Positions 10,219-21,270 of a stretch of DNA of 64,000 nt are shown here, in pieces. Each line of letters opens with the position of its first letter. The stretch's first letter is position 1. Made by a program: the position numbers and the translations under genes. Under the pieces are notes generated by a model that ran no database searches, had not been told where the DNA came from, and saw only the letters and a program-made list of their open reading frames with translations. This DNA is from Dillenia suffruticosa (Eukaryota > Streptophyta > Magnoliopsida > Dilleniales > Dilleniaceae): the NCBI GenBank assembly GCA_033439265.1, contig JAVTVX010000027.1:12911001-12975000 (forward strand). The letters run 5' to 3'.

Positions 10219-11808
10219 ATGGCTCCAGTAGAGTACAATTTCAAAAAAGTTCTATTGCTTCTCTATCTTGGTCTACTGGCGTCTACTAGTCTTGCTGTTT
10301 GTACAAATTCAGAAGCTCGGTCTCAGATTCAGAGCCAGACCAAACAATTTGTGAGTAGAAGACTGTTGGAAACAGTGAAGGATGAAAAAGAAGACCCAAA
10401 ACCCAAAAAGAAATCCACCACCAATTTATCATCTTCTTCATCCCTCAACAACCAAACCAAACTCATTAAACCCAAGACCAAGACCAATTCAACCAAGACA
10501 ATAACTGCAATCACGTCTTCCACTCTACTCACCAAAATCCAGCTCAAGAAGCTCAATTCCACTTCCAAATCCTTAAATTCCACCAAATCCAGATCAATTC
10601 TCACCAAGAAACCCTTAGATCTGCTCAAATCAAGCACTTCCAAAAACAAAACCACCAATTCCATTTTCAGCAAAGACACCAAATCTCTTTTTGAGAAAAA
10701 ACCCACTGAGCTCAAATACAAGAGCCTGGGAAAAAGTGAGGATTCTGACAAAAAACCCAAAACACAAAAAACCCAGAAAACCAAACAGGTAGAATTGAGT
10801 GAGCAAGAAGAGGAAACCCAATTAGTGAAGAAATCCAAATCCAAATCCAGTGAGCTCAAATCCAAAAACCCCGAAAAACTTCAAATTACTGAACAAAAGC
10901 CACCAAAACAACAAAAAACCCAGAAACCCAATCAACCAAATTCCTCAACCGAGCAAGAAGAGGAAGATGAAACAAAGAAAAAACCCAAACCCCAACCCAA
11001 ATCCAAATCCAATGAGGTCAAACCTAAAACCCCACAACCCAAAAAAACAGTGGAGAAAAAGGCCCAGAAACCTAAACAACTAGAATGGATGGAGCAAAGT
11101 GAAGACGACGACTTAGTTGCAGAATTCAGAGACCTACCCTACAAATTTCACCAAACAATATTGCCAGATTTGCAGAGAATATCGACAACTTCAAAGGTTT
11201 ACCTAAACAAAGCCAACAAAGAAATCACAAAAGGGTTTAAACCATGGGTCGGCAAAAAATATGCACCCACAGTTGCTTCAATCACCTGTCCTGCTTTCAT
11301 TTTGATCCCTCTCGCGTTAGTCTCTCTCCTCTTCAACAAATTCAAAGCCTATTTCTCTCTCCAAAAAATCCTCATTTTCATCCAAGTCTACCTATCAATT
11401 TACTTCTCAATACTCTGTTTGTCCTCCATAGTCACTGGCCTAGAGCCACTGAGGTTTTTCTACGCCACATCGCAGTCCACGTACCTTTGGATACAGGTTC
11501 TGCAGACTCTGGCTTACGTTTTGTACTTGCTGCTTTTGTTGTTGTACCTCGTTGTGGCTTTCTCGAATGAGAATGGGCTGGGCTTTAAGGCATTGGGACT
11601 AGCCCAGACCTTTGTGGGCTTTGCAATTGGGCTACATTATTATGTGTCGGTGTTTCACAGAGCTGTTTTGCGTCAACCTCCCAAGACCAACTGGAGAATT
11701 CACGGCATTTATGCCACGTGTTTTCTCGTGATTTGTTTGTTTGCTACGGCCGAGAGACGGAAGAAAGCTTACCCTGAAGATGGCGGCGAAGAAGGAAAGA
11801 AAAGCTAA
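10219..11808 (+). CDS. Plant-specific membrane protein with Lys/Pro/Ser-rich N-terminal half (function unknown)
   Basis: Single-exon frame of 529 residues; the most convincing complete gene in the window. Residues 1-26 look like a cleavable signal peptide (hydrophobic core VLLLLYLGLLAST, cleavage near SLA-VCTN). Residues about 50-290 are low complexity, rich in Lys, Ser, Thr, Pro and Gln, with N-x-S/T sites near the start (for example NLS, NQT, NST) and acidic patches (EQEEE, QSEDDD). Residues 300-348 are amphipathic (LPYKFHQTILPDLQRI). Residues about 352-510 hold roughly five hydrophobic segments (352-372, 380-405, 420-447, 457-478, 493-510). The tail ends in a basic then acidic stretch. I infer a secretory-pathway or plasma-membrane protein with a disordered Lys-rich domain facing the lumen or cell exterior. 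I do not recognise the family by name and give no function. No frame break is present, and the tandem KPK/KSKS repeats would evolve fast in length. Confidence 0.88.
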   Translation: MAPVEYNFKKVLLLLYLGLLASTSLAVCTNSEARSQIQSQTKQFVSRRLLETVKDEKEDPKPKKKSTTNLSSSSSLNNQTKLIKPKTKTNSTKTITAITSSTLLTKIQLKKLNSTSKSLNSTKSRSILTKKPLDLLKSSTSKNKTTNSIFSKDTKSLFEKKPTELKYKSLGKSEDSDKKPKTQKTQKTKQVELSEQEEETQLVKKSKSKSSELKSKNPEKLQITEQKPPKQQKTQKPNQPNSSTEQEEEDETKKKPKPQPKSKSNEVKPKTPQPKKTVEKKAQKPKQLEWMEQSEDDDLVAEFRDLPYKFHQTILPDLQRISTTSKVYLNKANKEITKGFKPWVGKKYAPTVASITCPAFILIPLALVSLLFNKFKAYFSLQKILIFIQVYLSIYFSILCLSSIVTGLEPLRFFYATSQSTYLWIQVLQTLAYVLYLLLLLLYLVVAFSNENGLGFKALGLAQTFVGFAIGLHYYVSVFHRAVLRQPPKTNWRIHGIYATCFLVICLFATAERRKKAYPEDGGEEGKKS

Positions 11809-12301
11809 AGAAACCGCCTCTCCCTTGCTATTTCTAATTGCGAGAGAATCTCGTATTTTGTTTTGTTTTTCTTTTTTTTTTTTTACTTGTTATCATCAAA
11901 TATAAATAAAAAATAAAATATATATTTTTTAATTTTAGTATTTTATTTTATGATTCTAGTAAGTCACTTGTTAATTAAACATTTGTGAAGCTATCCTAAG
12001 AATCTCCTTTTGTATTGTGAGACCAAAATGTCCACCTATTTTCAAGATAATGGCTCATTTGTCCCAGTAGTCAATATCTTCACACTCACCCATGTTTAAT
12101 TAAGCTTTTGTATAATTTTTTATTTTATTAAAATTTTTCTAATTTCAGTTCCATTAGAATGATGTGATGTTTTGTAAAGCCGGGTGTCAAATTATGAAGG
12201 ACAACTGGAATTGATAAGCTCAAAGAAAAGGCGCCGAGTTATTGTAGTTGTGGAGAAGAATAGGGTCCTTTTCTTTAGATTATATCATAGGGATAGGGTA
12301 A
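11809..12301 (+). terminator. 3' UTR and poly(A)-signal region, then intergenic DNA
   Basis: After the stop codon there is a T-rich stretch (11868-11884), then overlapping AATAAA signals at 11905-11910 and 11912-11917 in a TA-rich context, the usual layout of a plant near-upstream element. Cleavage would fall within the next few tens of bases. 11990-12301 has no gene and leads to the gypsy LTR start. Confidence 0.5.
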
Positions 12302-12493
12302 TGTAATAGCCTAAAGATTGTTTAAAAATTTGTTTGATTAATTAATAATTAATAAATTAATGATTAATTAATAAAAATAATTAATAATTAATAGAAATTA
12401 GTTAAATTAGTTAGTAAAGATAGTTTAAATAATAATTTTAAGACATTTTTATATTCGAAGCCCTTTTTCTCTCTCCTTATATTCTCTCTCTAT

Positions 12494-12531
<38 letters not shown>
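12302..12531 (+). repeat. 5' LTR of gypsy element, first segment (up to the LINE)
   Basis: Begins TGTAATAGCC, followed by AT-rich DNA and then a CT-rich block from about 12466 that runs into a long CT microsatellite (12497-12531). The CT-rich block resumes beyond the LINE at about 21064. The combined block resembles the CT-rich DNA at 31855-31975, which supports the idea that the LINE split one sequence. The start is set by the TG dinucleotide and general LTR form only. Confidence 0.45.
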
Positions 12532-12534
<3 letters not shown>

Positions 12535-12549
12535 GAGGGCCAAAAGAAA

Positions 12550-13809
12550 CAAAACATCAAGACAAGCCCAAGAAGAAAAAAGAGCAAAAAGCCTAACTCC
12601 TTAAAGAGACGGTGCCTCTTTCATCTTCATGCGGAAGCCTTCTAATGCTGTTTGGAGGATCATGCAGGAGTGCAAACCTGGGGGATAAAGTGACCTGGCT
12701 TGGCGAGATTTGTTTCTCTCTTTGTACGTGTGAACCATGGGGGGTCCAGCTTGCTGATGAGTTGAGAGCATTCTTCTACAGCAGGGAAGAGAGGATGATG
12801 CTTATGAACATCATTGTTTAGGAGCGAGACTAAAGTCAAGGAGTCAGATTTGATGATCAGACTTTTGATGTTGCGGTTATCAGCTAGCTTTAGACCCTCT
12901 TTGAGCCCCCCAAAATTCTACCATAAGACTATTTGAGATGCCAACATTAATCATGAAGTCGATGGTTCGTTTACCTTCAGAATTCCTTATGATGCCATAT
13001 GCACTAGCTCTATGAAAATTGAGATTAACTGAGCTATCAGTGTTAAACTTAAAAGTATTCATAAGAGGCGGGGACCAGGAGACCAACTAGATTTGCTTAG
13101 GGAGAAAGGTGTAATGAGCATTGAGAGGAGTTTGGTCAAAGATAAATTTGCAACGAGCTTTCCAAATGTGCCAGATGGCTGTTGAGAAAGTCATTATCCA
13201 AAGAATAGGATTGTGCAATCTATTGAAATTGAGAATCAACCATTCAGAGGTAAAGTTTGAGTTAAATTGGGGAGTTATCTGATTGATGGGAGCAACTAAT
13301 GCTCAGACTTCTCTACTCCATCTACAATCTCTTCAAAGATGAAGGATTGACTCATCTGAACTTTTGTAAATGGGGCAAAGAGGGTCAGAGGAGATTCTTT
13401 TTCTAGTTCTTCCAAGTTTGTTAGGATTTTCCCTTTGCTAACAAGCCAAATGAAGAATTTAATTCTTTCAGGACAAGGGATTCTCCAGATCTATTTTCAA
13501 GAGGGTCCTGGTTGCTTTGATGGGAGTTGCCATCTCCGAGGAGATTATAAACTGAATTAATTATGAAATTGGCATCAAAGGCTTCTTTCCAATCGAAAGT
13601 GTCTTCGTGATGATTGAAAGAGGAGAGAATTATGGCCCTAATCTCCTTTATTTTCTAATGGGGAAGGACCTTCTTGAGATCTTCAAGGTTCTAGTTATCC
13701 TTGTTTTGCAGATAGCATTTAAGCTTGGAGTCATTGGGAATCTAATCTTGCTACATGAGAGAATGATTAGCTAATTTATCTTTTCCCACCTAGAGATCAT
13801 GCCCGAAGT
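12550..13809 (-). pseudogene. LINE ORF2 3' part: zf-RVT and RNase H remnants
   Basis: On the minus strand, 13480-13320 encodes a zf-RVT-like block (PERIKFFIWLVSKGK, then in another frame DPLCPIYKSSDESILH). Next, 13086-12880 reads FKFNTDSSVNL, GIIRNSEGK and LMVEFWGAQRG, the RNase H domain at the C-terminus of plant LINE ORF2. The catalytic-type residues D (NTDSS) and E (VEFWGA) are visible. After a frame shift the sequence continues into a NIKSLIIKSDSL segment (about 12870-12840), where a further catalytic Asp of RNase H is expected. Stops and frameshifts break it throughout. The upstream ORF2 part lies beyond the solo LTR at 16423 and above. Confidence 0.75.
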
Positions 13810-13814
13810 TTATG
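13810..13814. repeat. Target-site duplication TTATG (left) of the solo LTR
   Basis: TTATG directly precedes the LTR terminus TGTCACGCCCC and is repeated at 16418-16422 directly after the opposite terminus GTTACA. A perfect 5-bp duplication is the expected length for Ty3/gypsy integration. Confidence 0.93.
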
Positions 13815-15639
13815 TGTCACGCCCCAAACCGGGATCGTGAACAGCCGCCCGTTGCCCTGAATGCCGGCTGTATTTTTACAGAAAATTGGGCAGAACCTCC
13901 CCATAAATCGGAGGTTTCCCATGTACAATTATACCTGTATAATCCAAATCATCCTGTACAATACACAAATGGCCATCCCGGCCTCTCCAAAATCAACAAA
14001 CACCACAGCCAACATTCAGAACAACGCAAGACTATAAACAAACCTAGCCACAGACCTCTACTATCATGCCTAACTAGAGCATGAACAGCCGCTATACCGA
14101 GCGGACCTAAGTTTCTACGATATATATCACATTTCCCAAGTAACGTTCAAGTACGTACAATCGCCTCAATGCAAATGAAATATGAGAGTTAAACTATACA
14201 GTCATCCCAAAATAAGTACATGGCCAACTACGGACCTCTATATCAAGACCTCGCAGGGTCGAAACTAAATTAAAAGTAAATCTTACCGTCGGAAATACCA
14301 ACTCCGCTCTAGATCCTGTAACGTCGCTCTATCACAATAAACCTGTCTGAGGAGAGAAAATAGAGGGGTGAGTATCATGGGAAGATACTCAGTGAGTGAG
14401 GGGGATAATATCCAGCATAAATAGTATAGGTGAACAATTGAAGTGTCAAATAATATCATTCGAAACAACAATTTACACTTCGCAGCAAAACATGATATAT
14501 TTATCATTTTGAAATCATTTAATCAAACACACGATAGCAAGCATGTATGCATCCATTTAAAATCAAGTAATGTCAGAGCGAGCCAAAAATAGTCCTGGCA
14601 AAGGTCAACCGTGACCAAGGACAGGCGCGTCGGGGGTTTTATTATGCATAGACTTTGAAACGCTCTCTACCCCGACGTTGGCCATGAGCTCGCTGGGGCC
14701 AACTCATCAACGTGTATAGGACCCCGCCCGGTGCTAGACGGTGGCGTCATACACGTCCTCCCCCTAAGTGGGTTCAACCGGCCGCGCCTATAGCCTTTAG
14801 AATAAATGACGTTTGCGGATACCTCCTGCAGAAGCGTATCCGGGCAACCCGTGCCTCTACAAACGCCCTTCGTAGCTACAGAATATCATAATATCACAGG
14901 GCACAACGTCTCATAGTATCACAAGGGCACAACGTCCCAGGGCACAACGTCCCACGAGTATCATCACATCATCGCACAACTAGTAGGCATCCAACCCACA
15001 TAGTTCATCAAAAACATTTTTAAATTTGCGTGCCAATACGTCTCATCAAATTCATTTCAAAACAGCATATCAATACATTGGTATAAAATGAAATTTATAC
15101 ATTTTCAAATAATGGCACAATTATTGATTCATCTCAAACCATGGATGCATAGTCATTGCAAATATAATTCAAGACACTCCAAAAATCACAAAACAGATTT
15201 CCAAATTTAATATCACACGTCAACGAATGCATATCAAAGCATGTTTTATCGAAAATGCGACAGAAAATACGTTTTACTATTTTATGCAAGAGATTAGAAT
15301 CCCACTCACATATCTAGGGAGGGTGGTCAATCCCTATTTTTCAACGACTCTCCAAAAGACAAACCTAATCAAATCGTCAAATTTATAGCGATTAAAACCC
15401 TAATAAGGGATTCTATCAATCAAAATTTATTCATCTCTCACCTAGGGTTCCTCTGGTGTCAGACCTAGCTGTCGTTCGCCCGTCGGGTTGGTTTAAAACC
15501 TGTAATATTTCCCAAACTTCAGATGTATTAGAAACCACTAAATTTCTAACAGTAAACCATAGAACTTCAATCAATACAGTCGTTACCTGCCGTACAGAAG
15601 ATGCAGGTGAGCTCTCGAAGGGGAAAGCCGGTCGCGGGC

Positions 15640-16130
15640 TCGCGGGCCGTCACGGGCTCGCGGGCCGGTGGGCTGGCTGCTAGCGGGCTGGCCCGCTGGT
15701 GGTTCATGGGCTCTCAGCCCGGCTTGCTGGCCTCAGCGGCTTCGCGGGATGCAGTGGGCCGCAGCTGGACTGGGCCTTGGGCCGCTGGTGGGCTGGCCCG
15801 CTCACGGGCTAGGGCTCGCTCTAGGTCACGAGCTGGGTCGCGCGCTGGCTCGCGCTGGGTCGCGAGCTGGGTCGCGCGCTGGCTCGCGCGCTAGCTCGCG
15901 CTGGGTCGCGAGCTGGGTCGCGTGCTGGCTCGTGCGCTAGCTCGCGCTGGGTCGCGAGCTGGGTCGCGCGCTGGCTCGCGATGAGTCACGAGCTGGGTCG
16001 AGCAGGGGTAGCGCGCTGGCTCGCGGGACGCTGGCTCGCGGGAGATTGCGAGCTGTGGCGCGCTGGCTTGCGCGCTGGCTCGCGGGAAATCGCGAGCTGT
16101 GGCGTGCTGGGCTTGCGCGCTAGGAGGCAG
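15640..16130. repeat. GC-rich minisatellite inside the solo LTR (46-bp unit)
   Basis: Within an otherwise AT-rich window this block is very GC-rich and built from variants of gctcgcgctgggtcgcgag. Clean 46-bp units start at 15848, 15894 and 15940; looser variants (ggctcgcgggc) flank them. The long plus-strand frames that read RAGSRAGSR-like repeats come from this composition and are not proteins. Dense CpG suggests relatively recent amplification or protection from methylation-driven decay. Confidence 0.85.
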
Positions 16131-16276
16131 CGCTCGCGTGGAGGAAGGAGCTGCTCGCGGGAGGGCGCTGCAGCAGTGGGCGGCGTGCGGTGGCGGGAGG
16201 AAGGCGAGACGGTGGGCGGCGGAGGAGGAGAGTAGCGGCCGCGGCGGAGAAGAAAAAGAGAGAAGGGGGAAAGAGG

Positions 16277-16279
<3 letters not shown>

Positions 16280-16346
<67 letters not shown>
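16280..16346. repeat. GA microsatellite in the solo LTR
   Basis: About 33 uninterrupted GA dinucleotides. On the sense (minus) strand it is a CT tract near the 5' side of the LTR, the position taken by the CT tracts in the other gypsy LTRs of this window. Confidence 0.95.
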
Positions 16347-16349
<3 letters not shown>

Positions 16350-16422
16350 TTAAAAAGAATTAGGGCTTTAAGCCCTAATTTTGACTTTTTTTTTTTTTTT
16401 TTTTGTGTAGTGTTACATTATG

Positions 16423-18300
16423 TCTAAGCCATCACCAATTCTCCATTTGATGCCCTGCAACAGACAAGCTTTGCTTCTAAGTATACCCCTCCAAACATTG
16501 GAGCAAGTAGGCTTGTGATTGTGCTATAGAAAGCTTTCTTTCTGAAGGTATTTGCAACAAAGGACTTGACACTTAAGAGCTTTATCTTCTTGAGAAACTC
16601 TCCAGGCTAGTTTGGTGAGCAAGACAATATTGTTTCTACTGGTGTTTCTCAATCCCAGACCTCCTTCATGTATAGTTTTGCAAGCTTGCTCCCAGTTAAT
16701 TAGGTGAATTCTTCTCCTTCTAGGAAGATCTCCCCAAATGAAGCCTCTGCTAAACTTGTCCAAAAACTTACAGGTGCCTTTAGGTAGCCAAGAAGTTTGC
16801 ATGTTGTGAATTGGGACTAAAGAGATAACAGACTTGATGATAGTGGCTCGACTAGCAGTGCTTAGAAGGTTTATCTTCCAGTTGGCAAGCTTGCATTGGA
16901 CTTTATCTTCAAAAGGCTTGTAAGTGTCTCTTCCTACTCTCTTGTGGATAATGGGGACTCCAAGATAAGTACCCAGATCTTCAGTTAAAGTTGCTGTAAT
17001 CTACCAAAGGTCTTTTAAGGGACCAGGGGACTTTCGGGGAGATCCAAAACTTGGATTTGGAGGGATATATAGAAAGGCCACTCTCCTTACTAAATTCTTG
17101 TAAGTAACTGATCACACTTTACATGTTGTGGTGGTCAGTTTCAGCAAAAATTATAAGATCATCAGCAAAAAAGAGGTAAGAGATGACAGGGCCTCTCCTG
17201 GCTAGATTAATGGGCTTCTAGTCTCCTTTCCTTACTCTGTCTTTAATTATATATGAAAGTCTCTCCATAGCTAGGATAAAGAGATAGGGAGAGAGAGGAT
17301 CACTTTGCCTTAACCCTTAACCAGGTTTAATGGGAGGGAGGACACCACCATTCCAAAGAATAAAGACTTCTGAGCTAGTTACAGAATGCATGATGAGATT
17401 GATTAGATTATGAGGGTGGTTGAAATCTAGTAAGACTTGGCCAAGGTAGCTCCAGCTGATATTGTTGAAGGCTTTCTAAATATCAATCTTCCTCACCATT
17501 TTAGGCTTCTTACTTTAGGAGTTGCGGATGGTATGAATAATCTCTTGCGTGATGATGATGTTGTCTATGGTGTCTCTATTTGGGAGAAAGTTGCTTTGTT
17601 GAGGCCCTATGACAAATTGAAAGAAAATTCTCAATCTTTCAACAATAACTTTAGCAAGGATCTTATAAGAGGTATTTAAGAGGCTAATAGGTCTAAAGTC
17701 ATGAGCACTTTTAGGCCTTTTCACTTAGGGATAAGAACTATGTGGGCTTTAGTGAACTTAGGGTGAAAAAAGCCATCTCTGAAGGCTTCCTTAATAAAGG
17801 TGAAGATGTTGTACTTGACTGTATCCCATCTGCTTTGGAAGAAAAGAGGCTGGATGCCATCAGCACCAAGAGATTTAAGCCCTTTCATAGCAAAGACAAC
17901 ATACTTAATTTCCTCATTAGAGATATCTTTCATCAGAGAGTTGTGGTCTTCCTCTGAAATTCTGAACTTGTAGCGGAGATATCTGCTATTGGGAGGGGAG
18001 ACATATTTGCTCTTAAAGAGATTGCTAAAGTATTCCAAGACATGATTCATCAGCTCATTCTGATCCTGGCTCCAAGTCCCATTGATCTTAAGGCTAGCTA
18101 TTCTATTTGCATTTCTTCTTATCTTTGCAGCAGCGTGGAAGAACTTAGTGTTCTGTCCCCATAACATATCCAGTTGATGCTAGACTTTAGGTACCATAGC
18201 ATTTCTTCTTGGTCCAAAGTTTTATGATATTCAGAGAGAAGATCGTGCTCGAGGGATTGCAAAAAAGAGGAGTACTTGCTTTGAAGATTGGATGCCTCTG
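16423..18300 (-). pseudogene. LINE ORF2 reverse transcriptase remnant
   Basis: Three overlapping minus-strand blocks cover the domain. 18167-17721 reads the start (QNTKFFHAAAKIRR, GLKSLGADGIQPLFFQ, HIVLIPK). 17724-17515 continues (DFRPISLLNTSYKILAKV, with LIGPQQ-like and NIIITQEI). A frame-shifted stretch near 17170 carries the intact active-site motif FADD (17158-17169). 16802-16524 reads LPKGTCKFLDKFSRGFIWGD and GGLGLRNTS, the connection after the polymerase domain. Breaks between the blocks show it is inactive, although the catalytic motif itself survives. Confidence 0.85.
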
Positions 18301-19360
18301 AGTCTGGCTTATAAGGTCCTTTTCCTTTGGAAGATGTTCCCAAAGATACTATTGTTCCAAGTTTTTAATTCCTCAGTCGTGATCCAGGGGGCTTGCAGAA
18401 GGGAATTTACAAAATTCCAAGCTTCATCAAAGACTTCATTGAAGTAGGGATGAGTAAGCCAAGTAGCTTGAAATTTGAATGGTCTGCTTTGTTTGCTAGG
18501 AGGGTGGGTTAGGTCAGTTTGCAACATAAATGGATTGTGATCTCCATGAATTCTGGTTAGATTAATGGCTTTTATCTCAGAGAAAGAGATACAAGTTTGG
18601 TGATTTGCCAAGACCCTATCCAATCTTTCTTGGAGAGTAATTTTACCTTCAATTTTCTTGACCCAAGTAAACTTAGGACTTGCAGCTCCTATGTCTCTAA
18701 GATTGCATTTGTCCCATTGCAGCTTGAACCATTGACCTCTTTTACTGACTTTTAATTTGAGGTTACTAGTTTCATCATCATTTTGCTATGTCATTGAAGT
18801 GTCCTATGAGGAACCAAGAGAGATCAACATTATTAGCATACATGGCAGTGTCTTCCCAAAAAGCTTCCTTACAGGTTTTGTAGGCTGAACATAGGCAAGG
18901 GATATGAGTCACCTTTTGCTATCTTCATCAACAATGCAATGGATGGCTTGGTTTGTATACTCTCTAATGGTGATATTAAGTTTACTGGAGTTCCAGTAGA
19001 GCCACAAGCCTCCTTTTTGCCCATTGGCCAGGATAATGAAGTCCTTGTCTAACCCCTGAGATTTAAGAACTTTGGGAAGTCCATTTTCTCTGCTCTGGTT
19101 TCAACCAAGCAAATGATGTCAGGATGATGCACTTTGCATAATTCTTTCCCAACTTTCTTGAACTTATTATTTCCAATACCACAATGGTTCCACATTATTG
19201 TTTTTGTCTCATTAGGTGAGAGGTAGAGAAAGGTGTCCAGACATGATAGTTTTGTCTTCATCCAGCATGTTTTCTGCTGAATCAGTCTCAGAGTCAGACT
19301 CATTCTCTTCTTCGTCACAAAAAGCCATCTCATTATCACCCTTGCTTGTTTCAGCTTCAT
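18300..19360 (-). pseudogene. LINE ORF2 endonuclease (APE-like) remnant
   Basis: Minus strand. The start region reads TIMWNHCGIGNNKFKKVG and HHPDIICLVETR, with the Glu of the APE-type metal site in VETR. The C-terminal part (18623-18309) reads MDRVLANHQTC and IHGDHNPFML, matching the GDH-type catalytic His/Asp motif of LINE endonucleases. The middle part (about 19050-18630) has stops and frame changes. In a live LINE this enzyme nicks the target so that reverse transcription can prime there. Confidence 0.8.
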
Positions 19361-19530
19361 TAATTCTGCTTGTTTCTCCCCGATCTAGATACCACATTTC
19401 CTCTTCTTCCAAATTTCTGTTATTGAGCTTATTATTAGGTCCGAGCTCAAGAGAAAAAAGGGGATTGTTCATTGGTGGGTTTGTAGTGAGGAGAGCCCAG
19501 TTGTGCTGAACTAGTTTGTCTTGGGTGGGA

Positions 19531-21045
19531 CTATGGATTCTCAACTGTGATGGGCTTGCATTTGGGGTTCTTAGCCCAAATTTGAAGGGCTTTCTCTGGA
19601 TGGCACACTTCCTTTCCTTTGATGAGAGTTCCCATATTCCTTAGTTTTTCAGAAGGCATGTGGTGAATTGTCCCATTCTTTACCCATTTTTGCTTATGAG
19701 TTTTGTTTGGTACGTTAACTTCATCCCTTTGTTTATCATCCTTTTGTCTTTTGTTTGCAGCATTACTTTTGTCCTTTCTTGCATGAGCTCTTGAAGATGT
19801 CTTTAGAACAACTGGGGCTGTTGTGCTGGGGACTTTATCGATTGGAGCCATTTGATTAGTGATTTTCTCTCCCAAAACAGCATAGTCAACTGCTAGACTT
19901 CCAAATTTGTTGTTATGCAGTTGTGATTTTTGTTCTTTTCCTTTCCCATTGCCAATTTTGGGTAATCTTTGTCTCCTTGGGACTCGCATCCAAGGTCCCA
20001 GACTTTCCTCTCTTTGACTGTCATCGGAGTTTCTTGATCTGGAGTTGCTTTGATCATCATTTTTCAGCATTTGAGATGAGTTTTCTGGCGTTGATGATTC
20101 CTTGCAAGTGTCTTTATTATGCCCCACTCGTCCACATTTGAAGCAAATGGTGTGGAGGCCCTCATACTCTACCTGCTGTATCTTGTTTCTGATCTGAACT
20201 CTAGGGACTAGGGGCTTGTTGAGATCAATTTCAACACACACTCTTGCATACTTCCCTCGCAGAGTATTAACTGTGTTGGAGTCTATTTTGATAGGCTTGC
20301 TTATACTACTTGCAATCTCGAATAGGATATCTTCATTACAGAATTTGATCGGCAGATGAGGCAGTCTAATCCATACAGTTGCATGCTCAATTTTAGCTTT
20401 TTCTAGGTGAACCATGGGTGTCATTTCCTGACCACAAGGTAGTGATCATGGACCATCCAGGGACCTCCAGCAAGAGCCTTCAGAAGGTCTTGTTTCAGTG
20501 TAAATCTTGAGAGGAAATAGGATTCCCCTAAGTCTAAGAGTTATATAGGACCTTTAGGTTTCCACAAAGAGTTTATCTTGGCTTCAGTAGGTGATAACCG
20601 ATGTTCTGACCTAACAGTTTTACGATAAGGGTTGCTTCGATGATTTTCATAATTCTTTAAGTTTGCCATCTGCAATTGCTACTTTTAGAATGTTTTGGAC
20701 TGAATTTGCATTAATCGCAGGCTCTGAGTTCATGAGCTCTTCCTCTGAGACTGAGGCAACTTCAAAGGAGAGGTCTACATTGCTGAAGAATTGATTTTTC
20801 CCCATGAACAACTACTTGAAAGATGGCTTATGGTGTTGCATGGCTATGTCTTTAAGTTTGTCTTCAATGGTTCTTTCATCATTGGCTTTAATTTTCTTGG
20901 TGCTCCTTTGCAGAGAGTTTTCCTCTTCCATGTCTAGTTCTCTAGACCCCATTTTCTCTCTCTTCTCTCTGTCTCTGTCTCTTTCTTCGGAACTTCTTCC
21001 CCCCCTCTCTCTCTCTCTCTCTTGAGGAGAATGAGATTGGTTCAT
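19531..21045 (-). pseudogene. LINE ORF1 (gag-like, DUF4283/CCHC zinc knuckle) remnant
   Basis: The main frame (20424-19531, 297 codons) reads a DUF4283-like RNA-binding region (ATVWIRLPHLPIKF, GKYARVCVEIDLNKP) and a CX2CX4HX4C zinc knuckle (CFKCGRVGHNKDTC), then a long basic, polar tail. A 77-codon frame at 21045-20812 looks like the N-terminus: Arg/Glu-rich from a GA repeat, then IKANDERTIEDKLKDIA. The two are separated by stops or shifts in 20430-20810. ORF1 proteins of plant LINEs bind the element RNA. Confidence 0.8.
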
Positions 21046-21060
21046 AGAAATTGCACCTCT

Positions 21061-21270
21061 CTCCCTACTATTCTTTATATCTTTCTCTCTCTATCTCTCT
21101 CTCCCCTCTCTTTTCCTCTCCCTGTCACGTGAGCCAACGATTGATATTATCGAAATAATTGAATTAATGAATTATACATATTGTTTTATTTAGGCGTAAG
21201 ATTACTTTTCGTACAAGGGGTAACTTGATCGAAAAATGATGACAGTTAGGGGGAGTGGCATATCCTCCCC
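21061..21270 (+). repeat. 5' LTR of gypsy element, middle segment (between LINE and hAT)
   Basis: CT-rich to about 21122, then from about 21133 the sequence aligns with the 3' LTR from about 30630 (ataattgaatt, aattata, tattgttt, gacagttaggg). It stops at the hAT target duplication tcctcccc (21263-21270). Confidence 0.8.

Larger units (their letters stand above)
13815..16417 (-). mobile_element. Solo LTR (2603 bp) of a Ty3/gypsy family, inserted in the LINE
   Basis: Bounded by TGTCACG and GTTACA with a perfect TTATG duplication. No internal domain is present, so two LTRs recombined and deleted the body. The sense strand is inferred to be minus: read that way it starts TGTAACACTACAC and ends GGGGCGTGACA, matching the CGTGACA end of the gypsy LTR at 24496 that sits next to a primer-binding site. 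It has a GC-rich repeat region (15600-16250), a long GA/CT microsatellite near its transcription-start side, and no real gene. A fragment of a related LTR end occurs at 32030. Confidence 0.92.
12532..21060 (-). mobile_element. LINE (plant L1-type non-LTR retrotransposon), interrupted by a solo LTR
   Basis: Minus strand, reading from about 21060 down to 12532. It has an ORF1-like gag with a CCHC zinc knuckle, then an ORF2 with apurinic-type endonuclease, reverse transcriptase, zf-RVT and RNase H domains, the order of plant L1-type LINEs. Removing the 2603-bp solo LTR leaves about 5.9 kb, a normal full length. Both ends fall in CT-rich DNA, so the target duplication cannot be read. No poly(A) tail is visible at the low-coordinate end. 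All ORFs carry stops and frameshifts. Confidence 0.85.

Noticed and set aside
10329..10865. 178-codon minus-strand frame rich in Leu, Val and Ser
   Set aside because: It is the complement of the Lys/Ser-rich coding segment of the 529-residue gene; AAA/AAG and TCC/TCA codons give Leu/Phe/Gly-rich mirror frames.
12297..12303. taatg at 12299-12303 as partner of taatg after the 3' LTR (31819-31823)
   Set aside because: Using it would make the 5' LTR start with TAATAG and not TG; the true 5 bp before TGTAATAG are ggtaa, which do not match.
15456..16353. Several overlapping 75-97-codon frames with RAGSRAGSR-like or Glu/Arg repeats
   Set aside because: They follow directly from the GC-rich 46-bp minisatellite and the GA microsatellite inside the solo LTR.
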